Shown in pieces: positions 7,988 to 16,234 of a stretch of 64,000 bases of DNA. The notes under the pieces are model-generated. The model was not told the origin of the DNA. It saw only the letters and a program-made list of their open reading frames with translations, and did no database searches. Numbering within the stretch: the first letter of the stretch is position 1; each line of letters begins with the position of its first letter. A program made the translations under genes and the position numbers. Source of the DNA: Sporolactobacillus laevolacticus DSM 442 (GTDB taxonomy: Bacteria; Bacillota; Bacilli; Bacillales; Sporolactobacillaceae); assembly GCF_000497245.1 (NCBI RefSeq), contig NZ_AWTC01000001.1:116233-180232 (forward strand), given 5' to 3'.

Positions 7988-8523
7988 ATGCAGTGACAAA
8001 AAATGAAATTCGCGGTTTCGCCGCAGGCATATTGCTGACATGCGCCGTCTTTGCTTTCTTTTACTATTTGATCTTCAATCAAGGAGAACAGAAACCGGCT
8101 AAAAATGTAGTCAAGCAAACGCCGTTGACGGAAGCGACCGTCACTCAATATCTTGCCAGCCATCACCGTAAAGCCATTGATCTCGACGCCTATAACCAAT
8201 GGCTGAGCGATACACAAAAGGCAACTGATAAGGCAAGTAAGAGCAAAGATCAAACAAACACTAACAGTAAAGACAAATCACCGGCAAAAACGAGCAAAAC
8301 AACAACCTATAATCTGCATATTAAGAGCGGCATGACACCGGGAGACATTTCTAGCGAACTGGTCAGTGCGAAGATTCTCAAATCGAATCAGAAGCTCAAT
8401 TTCGACCAGTATCTCCACAAAAATAAGCTTGAAAAATATGTTCAGCTCGGATCATACAAAGTGTCCAGCGATATGTCCATTCAGAAGCTTGCTCAAGTGA
8501 TTACAAAAAACCACAGCAATTAA
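7984..8523 (+). CDS. Membrane-anchored YceG/MltG-like domain protein
   Basis: 179 residues: a short cytoplasmic N-terminus, one helix (about 12-31), a low-complexity Lys/Ser/Thr linker (about 75-110), then a small C-terminal domain (YNLHIKSGMTPGDISSEL through QKLAQVITKN) resembling the LysM-like N-terminal domain of YceG/MltG. The catalytic transglycosylase domain of MltG is absent, so it probably binds cell wall or a division/elongation partner and does not cut glycan. It lies immediately downstream of the coiled-coil gene and ends before a strong terminator. Confidence 0.7.
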   Translation: MNAVTKNEIRGFAAGILLTCAVFAFFYYLIFNQGEQKPAKNVVKQTPLTEATVTQYLASHHRKAIDLDAYNQWLSDTQKATDKASKSKDQTNTNSKDKSPAKTSKTTTYNLHIKSGMTPGDISSELVSAKILKSNQKLNFDQYLHKNKLEKYVQLGSYKVSSDMSIQKLAQVITKNHSN

Positions 8524-8542
8524 TTAAATAAAAGGTAGAAAA

Positions 8543-8577
8543 GCCAAGTTGACCTAACAATTCAACTTGGTTTTTTT
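8543..8577 (+). terminator. Terminator of the YceG-like operon
   Basis: CCAAGTTG (8544-8551) and CAACTTGG (8563-8570) form a stem followed by seven T. Confidence 0.9.
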
Positions 8578-8693
8578 GCATGTACACTGGCATAAATTTA
8601 ATCTTGTTAATACAAAACGAGCAATTTTCAAAACCAAAATTCATTTACTCGAAGTACTTTGAATTTAATTTGGAACAATTTTTACAAGCACCT

Positions 8694-9218
8694 TTAACTC
8701 CTGATTTTTTTAAGTGTCACTACAAAATGACTATGCGGCAATATAATCATCGACACATGGTCACCATCCTTCAACCCATACTTAGCATAATCATATTCAT
8801 AATATTCATCCTCTAAATAGAAATATTGTGTTCCGGATCTACCGTTATCGACTTCATAAATAGTTCCTGTTATTAATTTAGTTTTATTTGATAATGCATT
8901 TGGGACATCCAAAATTCGAGGGCCATCAAAATAGAGATATAAAACAATTATAGCAATTACACCAATTAACCTGCCTGCATGATCGATCCAAGAATCTTTT
9001 GGGGCGTTATCTATGTCTCTTATTAAATATTTTTTGATCAGTATAAAAAGAAATACACAAAATAATAAATTCCCTTGAAAAAGAAGAGAAAAATAACTTG
9101 AATAATCGATTGTACAAAAAACAGATAGGAACAATGGAAATACAATAAAACAGACGATAATAAAAATAATTATGATCAAGTATCGCCAAGATCTGTGAGT
9201 TTTCCAAAAGTTAATCAT
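8694..9218 (-). CDS. AT-rich orphan membrane protein
   Basis: I do not recognise this protein. From ATG 9218 (AGAGGAG 7 bases upstream) it has 174 residues: three hydrophobic helices (about 14-36, 47-61, 78-95) followed by a C-terminal soluble domain of about 70 residues (from TKLITGTIYEVDNG) that looks like a small beta domain. It is visibly more AT-rich than its neighbours and sits between the YceG-like operon and the PBP tandem, where Bacillus carries the pst phosphate-transport genes. Probably accessory DNA. Confidence 0.6.
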   Translation of the reverse strand: MINFWKTHRSWRYLIIIIFIIVCFIVFPLFLSVFCTIDYSSYFSLLFQGNLLFCVFLFILIKKYLIRDIDNAPKDSWIDHAGRLIGVIAIIVLYLYFDGPRILDVPNALSNKTKLITGTIYEVDNGRSGTQYFYLEDEYYEYDYAKYGLKDGDHVSMIILPHSHFVVTLKKIRS

Positions 9219-9590
9219 ACTTCGGCTCCTCTTATTTGAAATCCTTGTAAGCTTCATGAATAGAATTCAATCTTGACGCTATGAAAATAGTTATTAGAAC
9301 CATCACTAATGCATGATCGATTAGCCTGTGCATTATCTAAATAAGTCTACTTTATTATACTTAAAAACAAATCAACACAAAAATAGTTATTTACGCTATC
9401 TTGTAGCGAACATTGTCCTATAAGTTGTCATACATTCTTAACGCATCTAAAAACAAAACCCGATCCGTATGGAATCAGGTTTTGTTTGAATTTTTCTGTT
9501 AACATCATATAAAAAAATTACTTTCAGCAACATTAGAGAGAACTCAATACAATCCACAAAAAGACCAACACAATCCTCTAATTACTTGTT
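9219..9590. other. AT-rich gap downstream of the first PBP gene
   Basis: No gene recognised. It contains the upstream region of the AT-rich membrane gene and the terminator of the PBP gene at 9443-9484. Confidence 0.5.
9443..9484 (-). terminator. Terminator of the downstream PBP gene
   Basis: CAAAACCCGAT (9454-9464) pairs with ATCAGGTTTTG (9474-9484) with one mismatch. The minus strand continues TTTTGTTTTT. It is about 100 bases past the PBP stop and can also act on the plus strand. Confidence 0.65.
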
Positions 9591-11663
9591 TTAATTTCCT
9601 GGGCTTGTATAGTGATACAATCGGTCATACTCCTTATACATTTCAAGAGCGATTTGTTGGTTTTGATGTCCGATTTCGACCCTTGGGACAACGACAGAGA
9701 TTGCTACTTGAGGATTATCATAGGGTGCATAGGAAACCAGGGTTTCATTATAAAGGTTTAGATTATGTCGATCAATCTGCGCTGTACCAGTTTTTGCAGC
9801 TACTTTATATTTTTGACCTTGTGAATAAAAAACACCTCCGGTTCCTCGTGCGCCATGGGTAACAAGATATAAACCATGTTGCACACGTGCCAAATCATGC
9901 TTGTTATTAGGTATCGTATTCAGCACTTTTGGCTCGAGTGAGTATACCATTTTACCGAGTGTGTTTGAATCACTTCCAGGTGCATGAACCGATTCTAGAA
10001 GATGGGGCTGTATTCTATACCCACCATTGGCGATTGTTGAAATATATTGAACCATCTCTAATGGTGTATAGGTATCAAACTGTCCAATGGCAAACTGGTG
10101 AATAAGTCCAGGATTGTCAGGCATTCCACCATTGAAACCTGTACCTTCTGTTGGCAAATCAATTCCTGTTTTAACTCCCATGCCAAATTGGCTATAACCA
10201 TTTCTAAGATTATTAAATGCTCGTATAAATCGTGGATCATTAACAGTCGGAAATTTCGCGCTATAATGACCTCCCGCTGGCAACAATGATATACCAGCCA
10301 TTTTGGATACGATCGATGCCATAAAAACGTTTGATGAAAATTGCAAGGCAGTCTCAGGTGTCTGTGCGCCTAATCCTCCTGGCTCCCAAGACGAAAAACT
10401 TCCTAATCCTCCTGGATAGTCAATGGTCATGTCATAAAAATGTTCCGGCACTGCATGATGCTGAAATCCTATTAACTCTGTTGCTCCCTTGACCGCAGAT
10501 CCCATTTCAAATTGTGACGTTATAGCGTCGCTTGCGACATCGACAAACTTTCCATTAACATATTTTTTCCCGCCAATGGCTAAGATTGCCCCGGTTTTCG
10601 GATTCATCATTACAGCGTAGGCACTATTATTTTGTCCGTTTCCCGCCATCGATCGTGCGGATAAGATATTCTGTTCTAACACCTGGTCGAGCTTCTTTTG
10701 TAGCCGGATATCAATGGTCAGCTGCAAATCGTCTCCGCGTGTTCCGGATTTAATCGTCGGGTTGCCCACCGGTAAACCTTTATTCGTTTCGTAAGTTAGC
10801 GTCATCGGAACACCGCGCAAGTATGACTCATATTGATCCTCAACATAGCTTATTCCAACTTCAGTATTTCTGCTGTAGCCTTGTGCTAAATAGCCGTTAA
10901 TCTTGTCTTCCGGAATCGGACCCATTTTTCCCACATAAAAAGGCTTGTTCTTAATATAAGTACGTGAAGACACATTTGCCGTTTGAATGGTGCCATCAAA
11001 ATCATTGAGGTGGTCGACAACATTGATGTATTCCTTATCATGGACATTTAAGCCGCGCTTGATGATGTACGGACTCAGGTTAGATGCCTGATTTAATTCA
11101 TGTTGAATCGCCATGACTTGAACATCATTTGCTGAATACCCAGTTAACACCGAATCAGGGATACGGGAAAGAAGCACCTTATACGCCTTGTTCGGTGATT
11201 TGGCATATTTTCTTTGTTCCGAAGCCGACAAATATTTGTCATAAGCACCGCTCAGTTTCTTGAATTTTGTGAGGATATAATATTCTTTCTTGTCCCTGTT
11301 CGATACACGCTTAATGGCTTTGTTATCTAATGTGATGTATTGGGCCAGTTTCTGAGCAATCTTAACACTCTTTGAGGCGCTGATCCCAGCATTCCGAATA
11401 TAGACAATCGCAAGTTCTGCTTTATTATCGGCAAGTGTCACACCATTCGTGTCAAAAATTTTTCCGCGTGCCGAATCGATTCGCGCCGATTGAGACTTAT
11501 TGGCATTAACGGCATTTCTATAATGCTCGCCATCGACAATTTGGACATGGCCAAGCCTGACAATCAAACCTGCAAATGCTATGAAAACAGAAAGAAATAG
11601 AATATTTAGTCTCATAGACAGGTTATGCTTTGTTCCCTTATTTTTTACCGTTTTTTGTGTCAC
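9591..11663 (-). CDS. pbpA: Class B penicillin-binding protein (PbpA/PBP2 type), copy 1
   Basis: Membrane-anchored peptidoglycan DD-transpeptidase of the elongation type. From GTG 11663 (AGGGGGGATAAAA upstream) it has 690 residues: one N-terminal helix (LNILFLSVFIAFAGLIVRLG), a dimerisation/pedestal domain, then the transpeptidase domain with catalytic SAVK (in FEMGSAVKGATELI), SSN (FSSNVFMA) and KTGTAQ. A near-duplicate lies directly upstream (12094-14160) including part of the promoter region. Most of the N-terminal half is almost identical between copies; differences cluster between SAVK and SSN and just after SSN. In B. subtilis PbpA and PbpH are a redundant pair for rod shape, but those genes are not adjacent. 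Confidence 0.92.
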   Translation of the reverse strand: MTQKTVKNKGTKHNLSMRLNILFLSVFIAFAGLIVRLGHVQIVDGEHYRNAVNANKSQSARIDSARGKIFDTNGVTLADNKAELAIVYIRNAGISASKSVKIAQKLAQYITLDNKAIKRVSNRDKKEYYILTKFKKLSGAYDKYLSASEQRKYAKSPNKAYKVLLSRIPDSVLTGYSANDVQVMAIQHELNQASNLSPYIIKRGLNVHDKEYINVVDHLNDFDGTIQTANVSSRTYIKNKPFYVGKMGPIPEDKINGYLAQGYSRNTEVGISYVEDQYESYLRGVPMTLTYETNKGLPVGNPTIKSGTRGDDLQLTIDIRLQKKLDQVLEQNILSARSMAGNGQNNSAYAVMMNPKTGAILAIGGKKYVNGKFVDVASDAITSQFEMGSAVKGATELIGFQHHAVPEHFYDMTIDYPGGLGSFSSWEPGGLGAQTPETALQFSSNVFMASIVSKMAGISLLPAGGHYSAKFPTVNDPRFIRAFNNLRNGYSQFGMGVKTGIDLPTEGTGFNGGMPDNPGLIHQFAIGQFDTYTPLEMVQYISTIANGGYRIQPHLLESVHAPGSDSNTLGKMVYSLEPKVLNTIPNNKHDLARVQHGLYLVTHGARGTGGVFYSQGQKYKVAAKTGTAQIDRHNLNLYNETLVSYAPYDNPQVAISVVVPRVEIGHQNQQIALEMYKEYDRLYHYTSPGN

Positions 11664-11736
11664 TTTTATCCCCCCTAGACAGTAAAGCCTTGCGTTCAGC
11701 ACAAACTGTAACACTTTATGTACTTTTTGTGACTAA

Positions 11737-11754
11737 GTACATGTATTAATGTAC
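11737..11754. promoter_or_regulatory. Palindrome upstream of PBP copy 1
   Basis: GTACAT (11737-11742), 6-base spacer, ATGTAC (11749-11754), about 75 bases before the GTG start. At the equivalent place before copy 2 (near 14237-14256) only the GTACAT half is intact, so control of the two copies may differ. Confidence 0.35.
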
Positions 11755-11908
11755 ATACACAGATTTATATACAATGACTTGCAAGTGTTTTTATATTCTG
11801 GTTGAATATTGCTGTATTTCACTAAACGACGTTTTCAAAAAGGGTATCCGCTCACAAAATTAGAAATTAGAAATGACTATATTTCAAGGACTTTCTAAGT
11901 TAAGAATA

Positions 11909-11952
11909 CTATCTAAACGTTGAAAAATCGACATTTAGATAGCTTCGTTTTT
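11909..11952 (+). terminator. Terminator-like hairpin on the plus strand without an upstream gene
   Basis: CTATCTAAACGT (11909-11920) pairs with ACATTTAGATAG (11931-11942), one mismatch in 12, followed by CTTCG and six T. No plus-strand gene precedes it; it may stop antisense transcription or be a remnant. Confidence 0.45.
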
Positions 11953-12035
11953 TGATCCCGTGTTTATAAACTAAACCAATCCTGTTTAATCCTTTACTAT
12001 CTCACGGAAACAGTAGATTAATGAACTAAGTCATT

Positions 12036-12078
12036 AAAAAAGGATAACCCCTGTAACTTATCAGAAGTTATCCTTTTT
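12036..12078 (-). terminator. Terminator of the upstream PBP gene
   Basis: AAAAAGGATAAC (12037-12048) pairs perfectly with GTTATCCTTTTT (12067-12078), 16 bases past the copy 2 stop; A/T flanks allow activity on both strands. Confidence 0.85.
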
Positions 12079-12093
12079 ACAATCAAAATCATT

Positions 12094-14160
12094 TTAATTA
12101 CTGGTATAGTGATACAACCGATCATATTCCTTATACATTTCTAGAGCAATTTGCTGGTTTTGATGACCTGTTCGTACGCTTGGTACAACAACAGAAATGG
12201 CTACTTGAGGATTGTCATATGGTGCATATGATACCAAAGTTTCGTTGTACAAGCTCAAATCTTTTTGATTAATCTGCGCAGTACCTGTTTTCGCAGCCAC
12301 TTTATATTTCTGACCTTGTGAATAGAAGACACTTCCAGTACCGCGTGCGCCATGGGTAACAAGATATAGTCCATGCTGCACGCGTGCCAAATCGTGCTTA
12401 TTATTCGCTATCGTATTTAACACCTGTGGTGAATACGTATACACGTTAGCGCCAAGATTGTTCGAGTCGTTTCCCGGCGCATGAACCGATTCCAGAAGAT
12501 GAGGTTGCATTCGGTATCCGCCATTCGCGATTGTTGAAATATACTGCACCATCTCTAGCGGGGTGTACGTGTCAAACTGGCCGATGGCATATTGGTGAAT
12601 AACACCGGGATCCTTAGGCATACCGCCATTATATCCGCTTCCTTCTGTCGGGAGATCAATTCCAGTCTTCACACCAAGTCCGAACTGGCTGTACCCGTTT
12701 CGCAAATCATTAATCGCTTTAATGAATTTCGGACTCGTAACGAAAGGAGTTCTCGCTATATATTTTCCACCGGAAGGAGCTAAAATAATTCCTGACATAT
12801 TAGAAACGATCTTTGCCATGAAAACGTTGGAAGAAAACTGCAAAGCAGTTTCAGGGGTCAATGTCCCAAGTCCGCTCACTTCCCATGATTTGAAATATTT
12901 TTTGGAACCTCGATAATTGATTGGCATATCGTGAAATTGCGAAGGAACCGCATTGTGCTGAAAGCCAACTAATTCCGTAGCTCCTTTGACTGCGGATCCC
13001 ATTTCAAATTGCGACGTTATAGCATCGCTTGCGACATCAACAAACTTTCCATTAACATATTTTTTCCCGCCAATGGCAAGGATTGCACCGGTTTTCGGAT
13101 TCATCATCACGGCATAGGCACTGTTATTCTGTCCATTTCCCGCCATCGATCGTGCGGACAAGATATTCTGTTCCAACACCTGGTCGAGCTTCTTTTGCAG
13201 CCGAATATCAATGGTCAGCTGCAAATCATCTCCACGTGTCCCTGACTTAATTGTTGGGTTGCCCACCGGCATCCCCTTTTTCGTTTCGTAAGTCAGTGTC
13301 ATGGGTACACCGCGCAAGTAAGACTCATATTGGTCCTCAATATAGCTGATCCCGACCTCTGTATTTCTGCTATATCCTTGTGCTAAATAGCCGTTAATTT
13401 TATCTTCCGGAATCGGACCCATTTTCCCAACATAAAAAGGCTTGTTCTTAATATAGGTACGCGAAGAAACATCTGCCGTTTGAATGGCGCCATTAAAATC
13501 ACTGAGGTTATCGACAACATTGATGTATTCTTTATCGTCGACATGCAAGCCACGCTTGATAATGTATGGACTCAGATTTGATGCTTGATTAAATTCATGC
13601 TGGATTGCCATGACCTGAACATCTTTTGCCGAATAACCATTCAGTACTGAATTAGGGACTCGGGAGAGAAGTAATTTATATGCCTTGTTCGGTGTTTTGG
13701 CATTGTTCTTTTGCTCTGATGCAGACAAATATTTATCATAAGCGTCCTGCATGTTCTTGAATTTTGTGAGAATGTAATATTCTTTCTTATCTCTGGTCGA
13801 TATCAGCTTGATGGCTTTATTGTCCAAAGTAATGTATTGGGCCAGTTTCTGAGCAATCTTAATACTCTTTGAAGCGCTGATCCCGGCATTCCGAATATAG
13901 ACAATTGCAAGTTCCGCTTTATTATCTGCAAGGGTTACACCATTTGTGTCGAAAATCCTGCCCCTTGCCGAATCGATTCGCGCCGATTGAGACTTGTTGG
14001 CATTCACGGCATTTTTATAATGCTCGCCATTGACTATTTGGACGTAGCCCAACCTCACAATCAAGCCTGCAAATGCCATGAAAACAATAAGGAATAGAAT
14101 ATTCAATCTCATTGGCAAGTTATGCTTTGTTCCCTTATTTTTCACCGTTTCTTGAGCCAC
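12094..14160 (-). CDS. pbpA: Class B penicillin-binding protein (PbpA/PBP2 type), copy 2
   Basis: Second copy of the elongation-type transpeptidase, 688 residues from GTG 14160 (TAGGAGGGG 5 bases upstream). It has the same order of parts: N-terminal helix, pedestal domain, SAVK, SSN, KTGTAQ. Compared with copy 1 the transpeptidase half carries two blocks of change: after SAVK (VPSQFHDMPINYRG here, VPEHFYDMTIDYPG in copy 1) and after SSN (MSGIILAPSGGKY versus MAGISLLPAGGHY). All catalytic motifs are intact in both, so neither looks like a pseudogene. The sodA remnant upstream matches the Bacillus order sodA-yqgE-pbpA and suggests this is the ancestral position. Confidence 0.92.
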   Translation of the reverse strand: MAQETVKNKGTKHNLPMRLNILFLIVFMAFAGLIVRLGYVQIVNGEHYKNAVNANKSQSARIDSARGRIFDTNGVTLADNKAELAIVYIRNAGISASKSIKIAQKLAQYITLDNKAIKLISTRDKKEYYILTKFKNMQDAYDKYLSASEQKNNAKTPNKAYKLLLSRVPNSVLNGYSAKDVQVMAIQHEFNQASNLSPYIIKRGLHVDDKEYINVVDNLSDFNGAIQTADVSSRTYIKNKPFYVGKMGPIPEDKINGYLAQGYSRNTEVGISYIEDQYESYLRGVPMTLTYETKKGMPVGNPTIKSGTRGDDLQLTIDIRLQKKLDQVLEQNILSARSMAGNGQNNSAYAVMMNPKTGAILAIGGKKYVNGKFVDVASDAITSQFEMGSAVKGATELVGFQHNAVPSQFHDMPINYRGSKKYFKSWEVSGLGTLTPETALQFSSNVFMAKIVSNMSGIILAPSGGKYIARTPFVTSPKFIKAINDLRNGYSQFGLGVKTGIDLPTEGSGYNGGMPKDPGVIHQYAIGQFDTYTPLEMVQYISTIANGGYRMQPHLLESVHAPGNDSNNLGANVYTYSPQVLNTIANNKHDLARVQHGLYLVTHGARGTGSVFYSQGQKYKVAAKTGTAQINQKDLSLYNETLVSYAPYDNPQVAISVVVPSVRTGHQNQQIALEMYKEYDRLYHYTSN

Positions 14161-14442
14161 TTTTTCCCCTCCTAGGCTGAATAGCCTTGTGTTCAGCGCA
14201 ATACCGTATCGCTTCATCCGAACATTTTTTAGCTAAGTACATATATTCGTGTGCACGCACGGATTTATATACGGTGATTTGCAAGAGTTTTCATATTTTG
14301 CGTAAATCATCGTTATATTCCTATATAAACGGTTATTTCTATTCATCACAAAAGGACGCCAGCGATTGGCGTCCCCATGATGTCAAGCCTATTATTTATT
14401 TTACGTTTGCACTGTTATTCTGTCAAAATCTTAATCGGACTA

Positions 14443-14605
14443 TTATGTGGTTGTAATAAATCGCTGATTGATTTCCTTCCAATCAATAATTTTAAAAAAA
14501 GCGGCGATATATTCGGGTCAATACGCATGTTCCCAGACGTCCAGACCAAGCAGTGGTTTTTTCCCGGCAAAAAGCGGCGAATCCTAATTTGTTGTTGTCA
14601 TCATA
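14443..14605 (-). pseudogene. sodA: Decayed sodA (Mn superoxide dismutase) C-terminal remnant
   Basis: On the minus strand one frame reads, in order, TTTN-stop-DSPLFAGKKPLLGLDVWEHAY-stop-PEYIAAFF, then KIIDWKEINQRF and a stop at 14443-14445. This is the end of Mn/Fe-SOD, including the metal-binding Asp and His of the DVWEHAY signature. It carries two in-frame stops (TAG about 14582-14584, TGA 14518-14520) and lacks about eight codons (the YLKYQNRR segment) after HAY. The N-terminal three quarters, with the other two metal ligands, is not found here. Position upstream of pbpA matches the sodA-pbpA neighbourhood of Bacillus. Confidence 0.8.
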
Positions 14606-14662
14606 GCTAGAGGGTCAAAGTGCATGTGCCTATAAAAATCTGTCAGATACAGATAAATATCC

Positions 14663-14712
14663 AAACAAAATAAAACACCCGGAAATGCTATCTGAGAGCG
14701 ATTTCCGAGTGC
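14663..14712 (-). terminator. Terminator of the tRNA operon
   Basis: CACCCGGAAAT (14676-14686) pairs with ATTTCCGAGTG (about 14701-14712) with one mismatch; the minus strand then reads TTTTATTTTG. Lies about 30 bases after tRNA-Ser. Confidence 0.75.
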
Positions 14713-14743
14713 TTGCATTGAGGTATTACATTATGTATACCAA

Positions 14744-14833
14744 CGGAGGAAGAGGGATTCGAACCCCCGCGAGCCGTGAAGCCCCTGTCGGTTTTCAAGA
14801 CCGATCCCTTCAGCCAAACTTGGGTATTCCTCC
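14744..14833 (-). tRNA. tRNA-Ser (UGA anticodon)
   Basis: 90 nt with a long variable arm; acceptor GGAGGAA pairs TTCCTCC, discriminator G; loop CTTGAAA gives anticodon UGA for UCA codons. CCA is not encoded. Last gene of the tRNA operon. Confidence 0.95.
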
Positions 14834-14841
14834 ATACTAAG

Positions 14842-14918
14842 TGGTGGACCCTGTAGGACTCGAACCTACAACCGGACGGTTATGAGCCGTCAGCTCTAAC
14901 CAATTGAGCTAAGGGTCC
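14842..14918 (-). tRNA. tRNA with CAU anticodon, probably Ile2 (lysidine-modified)
   Basis: 77 nt including encoded CCA; acceptor GGACCCT/AGGGTCC, discriminator A, loop CTCATAA. The body (ACGGCTCATAACCGTCCGG) resembles Bacillus minor tRNA-Ile2, whose C34 is turned to lysidine by TilS, more than elongator tRNA-Met, which is encoded separately at 15021. The assignment is by resemblance only. Confidence 0.8.
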
Positions 14919-14921
14919 ACG

Positions 14922-14995
14922 GGCGGTTAATGGGGATCGAACCCACGCATGCCGGAACCACAATCCGGTGTGTTAACCACTTCACCATAACCGCC
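14922..14995 (-). tRNA. tRNA-His (GUG anticodon)
   Basis: Loop TTGTGGT gives anticodon GUG. The 5' end GGCGGTTA carries the extra G-1 facing discriminator C73, the identity mark of tRNA-His. CCA not encoded. Confidence 0.95.
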
Positions 14996-15020
14996 ATGGG
15001 TAGTGATGTAAAGAAAAAAA

Positions 15021-15094
15021 TAGCGGCGGGGGGGATCGAACCCTCGACCTCACGGGTATGAACCGTACGCTCTAGCCAGCTGAGCTACACCGCC
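15021..15094 (-). tRNA. tRNA-Met (CAU anticodon, elongator)
   Basis: GGCGGTGTAGCTCAGCTGG start, anticodon stem-loop ACGGTTCATACCCGT and G1-U72 pair match the Bacillus elongator tRNA-Met. CCA not encoded. The D-stem and acceptor lack initiator features. Confidence 0.93.
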
Positions 15095-15095
15095 A

Positions 15096-15170
15096 TGGCT
15101 CCACAGGTAGGGTTCGAACCTACGACCGATCGGTTAACAGCCGATTGCTCTACCACTGAGCTACTGTGGA
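15096..15170 (-). tRNA. tRNA-Asn (GUU anticodon)
   Basis: TCCACAG acceptor pairs CTGTGGA, discriminator G, encoded CCA; loop CTGTTAA gives GUU. First gene of the five-tRNA operon. Confidence 0.96.
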
Positions 15171-15190
15171 ACAAATTCAGAACATGAATT

Positions 15191-15219
15191 AATTTAACAT
15201 AAGCGCTAAAGCCTGTCAA
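15191..15219 (-). promoter_or_regulatory. Sigma-A promoter of the tRNA operon
   Basis: Minus strand TTGACA (15214-15219), 17-base spacer, TAAATT (15191-15196), about 20 bases before tRNA-Asn. Confidence 0.85.
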
Positions 15220-15343
15220 CTTAAATTTCTAAGCTTCAATGCCTGTCCCAACGACAAGAAATAATATACCATAACTGGTTGTAAATAACAATACTTTTTT
15301 TTACATTTCTCTATTATTTCTTTACAAATCATTCTTTAATACG

Positions 15344-15988
15344 TTAAACACCAACACCATCATTGAGCTGGTCAATGAAGATTCGAGTGCCATCCACAGA
15401 TATAACCTTAACTGAGATATCTTTATCCAAAAAAACACCATCGGTAATCGCGCTGTAGTTTTTTCCTTCAATCTTCACTGTTCCGACCGGATGAAACGGT
15501 GTCATTGTTTTTCCTTCTTTCCCGATCAAACCATGATAGTCACTATTCATGGAGTTATAGCCCTTTTCACTAGAAAGCCGGTCATTGAGCATGAGTTTGT
15601 CAAGGTAGTCACGATCAGGCAATAGCTTCCTAAAGAATAACGAAGAGCAAGATCCGATCACAAACGCGATTCCAACCAACATCCCATAGAGCAATGACGG
15701 TGTTGGCAAGGCGCAGCCGAGAACCATAAGAATAAAGCCGAACACGCCGATAACTCCGGTCGTAAATAACTTGCCGTCAACAATGATCAAAAGCAAGCCT
15801 CCAATAAGCAGCAAGAAAATCCATGGTGACGCTTGTTCGGTAAGAAAATGCAAAAAGTAATAGATGAATAGCCCACTTCCTGTCAGAGCAAGCAGTCCCT
15901 TCGCTTTTACAAGCAGTTCTGCAAACAAAAAACAAGACGCGAGTAAAATAATAATAAATCCACCTGCAGGATACGATAGTAGTCCCAT
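15344..15988 (-). CDS. NfeD-like membrane protein
   Basis: 214 residues from ATG 15988 (AGAGGAGG upstream): four hydrophobic segments (about 10-27, 33-50, 55-90, 98-118), then a cytoplasmic C-terminal OB-fold (about 148-210, GLIGKEGKTMTPFHPVGTVKIEG), the NfeD domain. The ClpP-like protease domain of long NfeD proteins such as YqeZ is absent. NfeD proteins usually pair with a flotillin-type SPFH protein; here floA is about 24 kb away (39418), whereas in B. subtilis yqeZ and floA are adjacent. Confidence 0.82.
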   Translation of the reverse strand: MGLLSYPAGGFIIILLASCFLFAELLVKAKGLLALTGSGLFIYYFLHFLTEQASPWIFLLLIGGLLLIIVDGKLFTTGVIGVFGFILMVLGCALPTPSLLYGMLVGIAFVIGSCSSLFFRKLLPDRDYLDKLMLNDRLSSEKGYNSMNSDYHGLIGKEGKTMTPFHPVGTVKIEGKNYSAITDGVFLDKDISVKVISVDGTRIFIDQLNDGVGV

Positions 15989-16234
15989 GTCGTTCCTCCT
16001 CTATATATGAGCAAATCTTTTCTTTCTCTATAATAAAAATATGATCTTTCCTGCATCTGAGACACATAAAATTTCTCACTATTAATTAAACCATACACCG
16101 TGCACCAGGGAAAGTTTCTTTGAAAAATCGCCCAACTTTTTTCAAAAAATAAGCATATTATTCGGATAACCGGCATATAGATGATTATAGCGCGTTGTTT
16201 CGCAAAAATTGCTGTTTTGAACGGAGAAGAAGCG

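Larger units (their letters stand above)
11664..12093. other. Intergenic region between the two PBP genes
   Basis: Holds the upstream region of copy 1 (conserved with that of copy 2), an inverted repeat (11737-11754), a stray plus-strand hairpin (11909-11952) and the terminator of copy 2 (12036-12078). No gene. Confidence 0.6.
14161..14743. other. Region between PBP copy 2 and the tRNA operon
   Basis: Contains the copy 2 upstream region, the sodA remnant (14443-14605) and the tRNA operon terminator. No intact gene seen; plus-strand frames here lie antisense to the remnant. Confidence 0.6.

Noticed and set aside
9591..14160. One PBP copy being a pseudogene
   Set aside because: Both frames are full length with start sites and intact SAVK, SSN and KTG motifs.
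14187..14610. Two plus-strand frames upstream of the PBP tandem
   Set aside because: They run antisense to the sodA remnant and lack ribosome sites; the minus strand explains the sequence.
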